DNA of 8,865 bases from Burkholderiales bacterium RIFCSPHIGHO2_12_FULL_61_11 (GTDB lineage Bacteria; Pseudomonadota; Gammaproteobacteria; Burkholderiales; Burkholderiaceae_C). Under the pieces are notes generated by a model. The model was not told where the DNA came from. It searched no databases and worked only from the letters and a program-made list of their open reading frames with translations. Each line of letters starts with the position of its first letter. Within the stretch, counting starts at the first letter, position 1. The position numbers were made by a program, and so were the translations under genes. This document shows positions 5,019 through 8,865 of this stretch, piece by piece. Where the stretch lies: positions 16,450 through 25,314 of the forward strand of contig MERZ01000173.1 in assembly GCA_001770785.1 (NCBI GenBank), in the 5' to 3' direction.

Positions 5019-7474
5019 AAAAACAAGAACTGGTGATGATTGGCAACGGCATGGCCGGCGTGCGCACGCTGGAAGAGCTGCTGAAAATCGCCCCTGATCT
5101 GTACGCCATCACCGTCTTCGGCGCCGAACCCCATCCCAACTACAACCGCATCCTGCTCTCGCCGGTGCTCGCCGGCGAACAGACGCTCGATGAAATCGTG
5201 CTCAACGACTGGGCGTGGTACAAGGACCACGGCATCACCCTGCACGCCGGCTGGACCGTGACCGACGCGGACCGTGTGCACCGTGTGGTACATGCCCAAA
5301 ATGCCGCAGGCGAAACCATTAGCGCCAAGTACGACCGGCTGCTCATGGCCACCGGCTCCAGCCCATTCATCCTGCCGATTCCGGGCAAGGACCTGAAAGG
5401 CGTGCTGGCCTACCGTGATATTGCTGACACACAGGCGATGATCGAAGCCGCCACGACCTATAAACACGCCGTGGTCATTGGCGGCGGCCTGCTGGGGCTG
5501 GAAGCGGCCAACGGCCTGATGAAACGCGGCATGAGCGTCAGCGTGGTGCATGTCATGCCCTGGCTGATGGAGCGCCAGCTCGACAACGTGGCAGGCAAGC
5601 TGCTGCAAAAGTCGCTCGAGGACCGCGGCATGAAGTTCCTGATTGGCGCCCAGACACAGGAGCTGGTCGGCGACCAGGATGAGGGCAAGAGTGGCCGCGT
5701 GAAAGCCATCCGGTTCAAGGACGGCAGTGAAGTGCCGGCCGACCTGGTGGTGATGGCCGTGGGCATCCGCCCCAACACCGCACTGGCCGAAAAGATGCGC
5801 CTGTACGTCAACCGCGGCATCGTGGTCAACGACACCCTGCAGACCACCACCGACGCGCGCATCTACGCCATAGGCGAATGCGCGGCGCACCGCGGCATCG
5901 CCTATGGCCTGGTGGCGCCGCTGTTCGAGCAGGCCAAGGTGGCAGCCAACCACCTGGCGCAGTTCGGCATCGGCCGCTACACCGGCTCGCTCACCTCGAC
6001 CAAACTCAAGGTCACCGGCATCGACCTCTTCAGTGCCGGCGAATTCATGGGTGGCGAAGGCAGCGAGGAAATCGTCATGAGCGACCCCTTTGGCGGCGTC
6101 TACAAGAAGCTGGTCATCAAGGATGACAAGCTGATTGGCGCCTGTCTCTATGGCGACACGATTGACGGCAGCTACTACTTCAAACTGCTGCGCGACGGCC
6201 GCAGCGTGGGCGACATCCGCGACAAGCTGATGTTTGGCGAATCCAATATCGGCAACGCTGGCCACGAAGGCCACAGCAAGGCCGCCGCCATGGCCGACAG
6301 CGACGAAGTCTGCGGCTGCAACGGCGTCACCAAGGGCACGATCTGCAAGGCCATCAAGGAAAAAGGTCTGTTCACGCTGGATGAAGTGCGCAAGCACACC
6401 AAGGCCAGCGCCAGCTGCGGCTCGTGCACCGGGCTGGTCGAGCAGATTTTGATGGCTACCGCCGGCGGCGACTACTCGGACACGCCCAAGCTCAAGGCGC
6501 TGTGCGGCTGCACCGACCACGGCCACCAGGCAGTGCGTGACGCCATCCGCGAGCACAAGCTGCTGACGATTTCAGACGTCTATCACTTCATGGAATGGCG
6601 CACGCCCAACGGCTGCGCCAGCTGCCGCCCCGCCATCAACTACTACCTGATCAGCAGCTGGCCCAAGGAAGCCAGGGATGACCCGCAAAGCCGCTACATC
6701 AACGAGCGCAGCCACGCCAACATCCAGAGGGACGGCACCTACAGCGTGATTCCGCGCATGTGGGGAGGCCACACCACGCCCAACGAGCTGCGCCGCATCG
6801 CCGACGCGGTAGACAAGTACAAGATTCCGACCATCAAGGTGACAGGCGGCCAGCGCATCGACCTGCTGGGGGTGAAGAAGGAAGACCTGCAGAGCGTCTG
6901 GCAGGACCTCGGCATGCCCAGCGGCCTGGCCTACGCCAAGGCGACGCGCACGGTGAAGACCTGCGTGGGCAGCGAATGGTGCCGCTTCGGCACGCAGGAC
7001 AGCACGCAGATGGGCAAGGACCTTGAGCATGCGCTGTGGGCCATGTACTCTCCGCACAAGGTCAAGCTGGCGGTCAGCGGCTGTCCGCGCAACTGCGCCG
7101 AATCGGGCATCAAGGATGTCGGCGTGATCGGCGTGGATTCCGGCTGGGAAATCTACGTGGGCGGCAACGGCGGTATCAAGACCGAGGTGGCGCAGTTTCT
7201 CGTGAAGGTCAAGACCTCCGAAGAGGTGCTGGAATACGTCGGCGCCTTCCTGCAGCTCTACCGCGAGGAAGGCTGGTACCTGGAGCGCACGGTGCACTAC
7301 ATTCATCGCGTCGGTCTCGACTACGTCAGGAAGAAAATTCTGGACGACGCTGCGGGCCGCAAGGCCCTGTGGGAGCGCCTGCAGTTCAGCCTGGACGGAG
7401 CGCCCGACCCCTGGCTCGAGACCGACAAGGCTGCCATGGACACACGCCAGTTCGAAAAACTGACAGTCGCCTGA
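5015..7474 (+). CDS. nirB: Assimilatory NAD(P)H nitrite reductase, large subunit
   Basis: With NirD it reduces nitrite to ammonium in the cytoplasm, six electrons passing from NAD(P)H through FAD and iron-sulfur clusters to siroheme. ATG 5015 is chosen because GGAG (5004-5007) lies 7 bases upstream and the protein then begins MKKQELVMIGNGMAG; a longer frame from 4916 adds 33 unrelated residues. It has 819 residues, near the usual size. In order: FAD-binding GNGMAG (10-15); pyridine nucleotide loop GGGLLGLE (156-163); a BFD-like [2Fe-2S] domain with C433, C435, C468, C471; a second with C497, C499, C534, C537; ferredoxin-like nitrite/sulfite reductase half-domain from about 560; siroheme/[4Fe-4S] ligands C650, C656 (CVGSEWC) and C690, C694 (CPRNC). 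All expected ligands are present, so it looks functional. It is followed by nirD after 22 bases and probably belongs to the sigma-54 transcript. Confidence 0.97.
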   Translation: MKKQELVMIGNGMAGVRTLEELLKIAPDLYAITVFGAEPHPNYNRILLSPVLAGEQTLDEIVLNDWAWYKDHGITLHAGWTVTDADRVHRVVHAQNAAGETISAKYDRLLMATGSSPFILPIPGKDLKGVLAYRDIADTQAMIEAATTYKHAVVIGGGLLGLEAANGLMKRGMSVSVVHVMPWLMERQLDNVAGKLLQKSLEDRGMKFLIGAQTQELVGDQDEGKSGRVKAIRFKDGSEVPADLVVMAVGIRPNTALAEKMRLYVNRGIVVNDTLQTTTDARIYAIGECAAHRGIAYGLVAPLFEQAKVAANHLAQFGIGRYTGSLTSTKLKVTGIDLFSAGEFMGGEGSEEIVMSDPFGGVYKKLVIKDDKLIGACLYGDTIDGSYYFKLLRDGRSVGDIRDKLMFGESNIGNAGHEGHSKAAAMADSDEVCGCNGVTKGTICKAIKEKGLFTLDEVRKHTKASASCGSCTGLVEQILMATAGGDYSDTPKLKALCGCTDHGHQAVRDAIREHKLLTISDVYHFMEWRTPNGCASCRPAINYYLISSWPKEARDDPQSRYINERSHANIQRDGTYSVIPRMWGGHTTPNELRRIADAVDKYKIPTIKVTGGQRIDLLGVKKEDLQSVWQDLGMPSGLAYAKATRTVKTCVGSEWCRFGTQDSTQMGKDLEHALWAMYSPHKVKLAVSGCPRNCAESGIKDVGVIGVDSGWEIYVGGNGGIKTEVAQFLVKVKTSEEVLEYVGAFLQLYREEGWYLERTVHYIHRVGLDYVRKKILDDAAGRKALWERLQFSLDGAPDPWLETDKAAMDTRQFEKLTVA

Positions 7475-7496
7475 AAACCCGGGAAGGAAGAACAAT

Positions 7497-7883
7497 ATGT
7501 CTGAATGGAAAAAAATCTGCCTGGTCAATGACATCCCGGTGCTCGGCTCGCGCCGCGTGGGGCGTGCCAAAGGCATGGATGTGGCCGTGTTCCGCAACGA
7601 CGAGAACGTCGTCTTCGCCTTGCTGGATCGTTGCCCGCACAAGGGTGGCCCGCTGAGCCAGGGCATTGTGTTCGGCACCAGTGTGGCCTGCCCGCTGCAC
7701 AACTGGACGATCAGTTTGGCCGACGGTTGCGCCAAGGCACCGGATCAAGGCTGCACGCCCAGGTTCAAGGTGAAGGTTGATGCGGGTGTGGTGTATCTGG
7801 ACAGTGCTGAACTGGCCAGCCACGCGATTGACCTGGTCCGGCCTGTGGCAGGCCCTGCCTGCAAAGAACTTGCCAATGCGTGA
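7497..7883 (+). CDS. nirD: Nitrite reductase small subunit, Rieske-type ferredoxin domain
   Basis: This is the partner of NirB in NAD(P)H-dependent nitrite reduction. It has 128 residues, typical for NirD, and starts MSEWKKICLVNDIP like other members; a purine-rich ribosome site (GGAAGGAAG) precedes ATG 7497. The Rieske [2Fe-2S] ligands are present: CPH (C46, H48) and CPLH (C65, H68). As I recall it, the E. coli NirD lacks these residues, so this version probably carries a real cluster and may take part in electron transfer. The gene follows nirB by 22 bases and its last 8 bases overlap nasA, so the three genes are likely read as one operon. Confidence 0.96.
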   Translation: MSEWKKICLVNDIPVLGSRRVGRAKGMDVAVFRNDENVVFALLDRCPHKGGPLSQGIVFGTSVACPLHNWTISLADGCAKAPDQGCTPRFKVKVDAGVVYLDSAELASHAIDLVRPVAGPACKELANA

Positions 7884-8865
7884 AACCCGCTCCACCTGCC
7901 CCTATTGCGGCGTGGGATGTGGCGTCGTCATCGAATCACAGGGCGATGAAATCACCAACGTCCGCGGCGACCCCGATCACCCGGCCAATTTCGGGCGGCT
8001 CTGCACCAAGGGCTCAACACTGGCGCTGACCGCGTCGAGCGTCATCAGGCAACAAACGCGGCTTTTGTATCCGATGCGGCGCGCGCACCGGGGCGAAGCG
8101 GCCAAGCGTGTGTCATGGGACAGCGCGCTGGACTTCGCCACTGAGCGCTTTGCGCAAATCATCCGGGACCACGGACCCGATGCCGTGGGTTTTTATATTT
8201 CAGGCCAGTTGCTCACCGAAGACTATTACGTTTTCAACAAGCTGGCCAAGGGCCTGATTGGCACCAACAATATCGACAGCAACTCGCGCCTGTGCATGAG
8301 CAGCGCGGTGGCGGGCTACAAGCAGACGCTGGGCGCCGACGCGCCGCCGGCCTGTTATGACGACGTGAATCACGCACAGTGCATCTTTATTGTCGGCAGC
8401 AACACGGCTTACGCGCACCCGATTCTGTTCCGGCGCATTGAAGACGCCAAGGCGGCCAACCCGGCGCTCAAGATCATTTTTTGCGACCCGCGCCGCACCG
8501 ATACCGCCGAGATTGCAGACCTGTATCTGCCCATCCTGCCCGGTACCGATATCTCGCTCTTCAACGGCCTGCTGCACATCATGCTGTGGGAAGGATGGAC
8601 CGACTCTGCCTGGATTGCCGCGCACACCTGCGGTTTTGAAGACCTGAAAGCCACGGTGCGCGACTACACGCCCGACCTGGTGGCCGAGACCTGCGGCATC
8701 AAAAAAGATGACCTGTTCACGGCGGCCAAACTGTTTGCCACGTCTACCGCCACTTTGAGCCTGTATTGCCAGGGCCTGAACCAGTCCAGCAGCGGCACCG
8801 CCAAGAATGCGGCGCTGATCAACCTGCACTTGGCCACCGCGCAGATCGGCAAACCGGGCGCCGGC
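7876..8865 (+). CDS. nasA: Assimilatory nitrate reductase, catalytic subunit, 3' end missing
   Basis: This cytoplasmic molybdopterin enzyme reduces nitrate to nitrite for assimilation. The frame is open to the right edge, giving 330 residues of a protein usually around 900. ATG 7876 overlaps the end of nirD by 8 bases (ATGCGTGA), suggesting translational coupling; no strong ribosome site is visible. N-terminal [4Fe-4S] ligands are C8, C11, C15 (CPYCGVGC) and C43 (GRLCTKG). C140 in NSRLCMSSAV is the molybdenum-ligand cysteine position of Nas/Nap-type enzymes. Further MGD-binding stretches include IVGSNTAYAHP (172-182) and FCDPRRTDTAEIAD. There is no twin-arginine signal, which argues against periplasmic NapA, and the operon with nirBD points to the assimilatory type. 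Whether it carries the extra C-terminal [2Fe-2S] or flavoprotein module seen in some NasA proteins cannot be told. Confidence 0.95.
   Translation, partial: MRETRSTCPYCGVGCGVVIESQGDEITNVRGDPDHPANFGRLCTKGSTLALTASSVIRQQTRLLYPMRRAHRGEAAKRVSWDSALDFATERFAQIIRDHGPDAVGFYISGQLLTEDYYVFNKLAKGLIGTNNIDSNSRLCMSSAVAGYKQTLGADAPPACYDDVNHAQCIFIVGSNTAYAHPILFRRIEDAKAANPALKIIFCDPRRTDTAEIADLYLPILPGTDISLFNGLLHIMLWEGWTDSAWIAAHTCGFEDLKATVRDYTPDLVAETCGIKKDDLFTAAKLFATSTATLSLYCQGLNQSSSGTAKNAALINLHLATAQIGKPGAG

Noticed and set aside
4808..6556. 582-codon open frame on the minus strand
   Set aside because: It is antisense to nirB, low in complexity (rich in H, Q, A, V), with no family motifs. Such frames are common opposite GC3-rich genes.
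6572..7735. 387-codon minus-strand open frame across the end of nirB and nirD
   Set aside because: The siroheme and Rieske ligands of nirB and nirD are on the plus strand; this frame has no recognisable motif.
1..8865. CRISPR array, insertion sequence or phage genes
   Set aside because: No spaced direct repeat series, transposase, integrase or terminal inverted repeats were seen; the content is a coherent metabolic locus.

Overview
The window is a nitrate/nitrite assimilation locus from a GC-rich proteobacterium. The strongly GC-biased third codon positions, the narK / PP2C-kinase / ANTAR regulator / nirB-nirD-nasA gene order and the protein character suggest a betaproteobacterium of the order Burkholderiales, perhaps Comamonadaceae. 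That placement is inference from recall, not from a search.

Layout, left to right. (1) Positions 1-1086, plus strand: the 3' part of a NarK-type nitrate/nitrite transporter, cut by the left edge. (2) 1087-1436: a gene-free stretch between convergent genes, holding two inverted repeats. (3) 1437-3260, minus: a PP2C phosphatase fused to a Ser/Thr kinase with a C-terminal membrane anchor. (4) 3316-4593, minus: a regulator with a degenerate receiver, an ANTAR RNA-binding domain, and two copies of a NarX/PilJ-type P-box sensor motif. It is transcribed ahead of the kinase gene, 55 bp away. (5) 4594-5014: the divergent control region. It holds a near-perfect sigma-54 promoter (4696-4711), then two stem-loops with hexanucleotide loops AACGAA and AACGAC, which fit the dual-hexaloop RNA target of ANTAR proteins. 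Further hairpins follow, and then an unlisted 57-codon ORF (4845-5018) that overlaps the nirB start as ATGA. (6) 5015-7474 nirB, 7497-7883 nirD and 7876-8865 nasA (cut by the right edge), plus strand. Their close spacing or overlap suggests one operon.

Working model. NarK imports nitrate, NasA reduces it to nitrite, and NirBD reduces nitrite to ammonium with NAD(P)H. The sigma-54 promoter would supply nitrogen control. The ANTAR protein would sense nitrate or nitrite through its own P-box modules, with no separate NasS in view, and act on the leader RNA of the operon it diverges from. This parallels the Klebsiella nasF system (sigma-54/NtrC promoter plus NasR antitermination), but the domain order is inverted and the sensor is different. 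No ordinary intrinsic terminator is visible in the leader. Control through the Shine-Dalgarno of the 57-codon ORF is therefore an open alternative. The role of the kinase/phosphatase is unknown.
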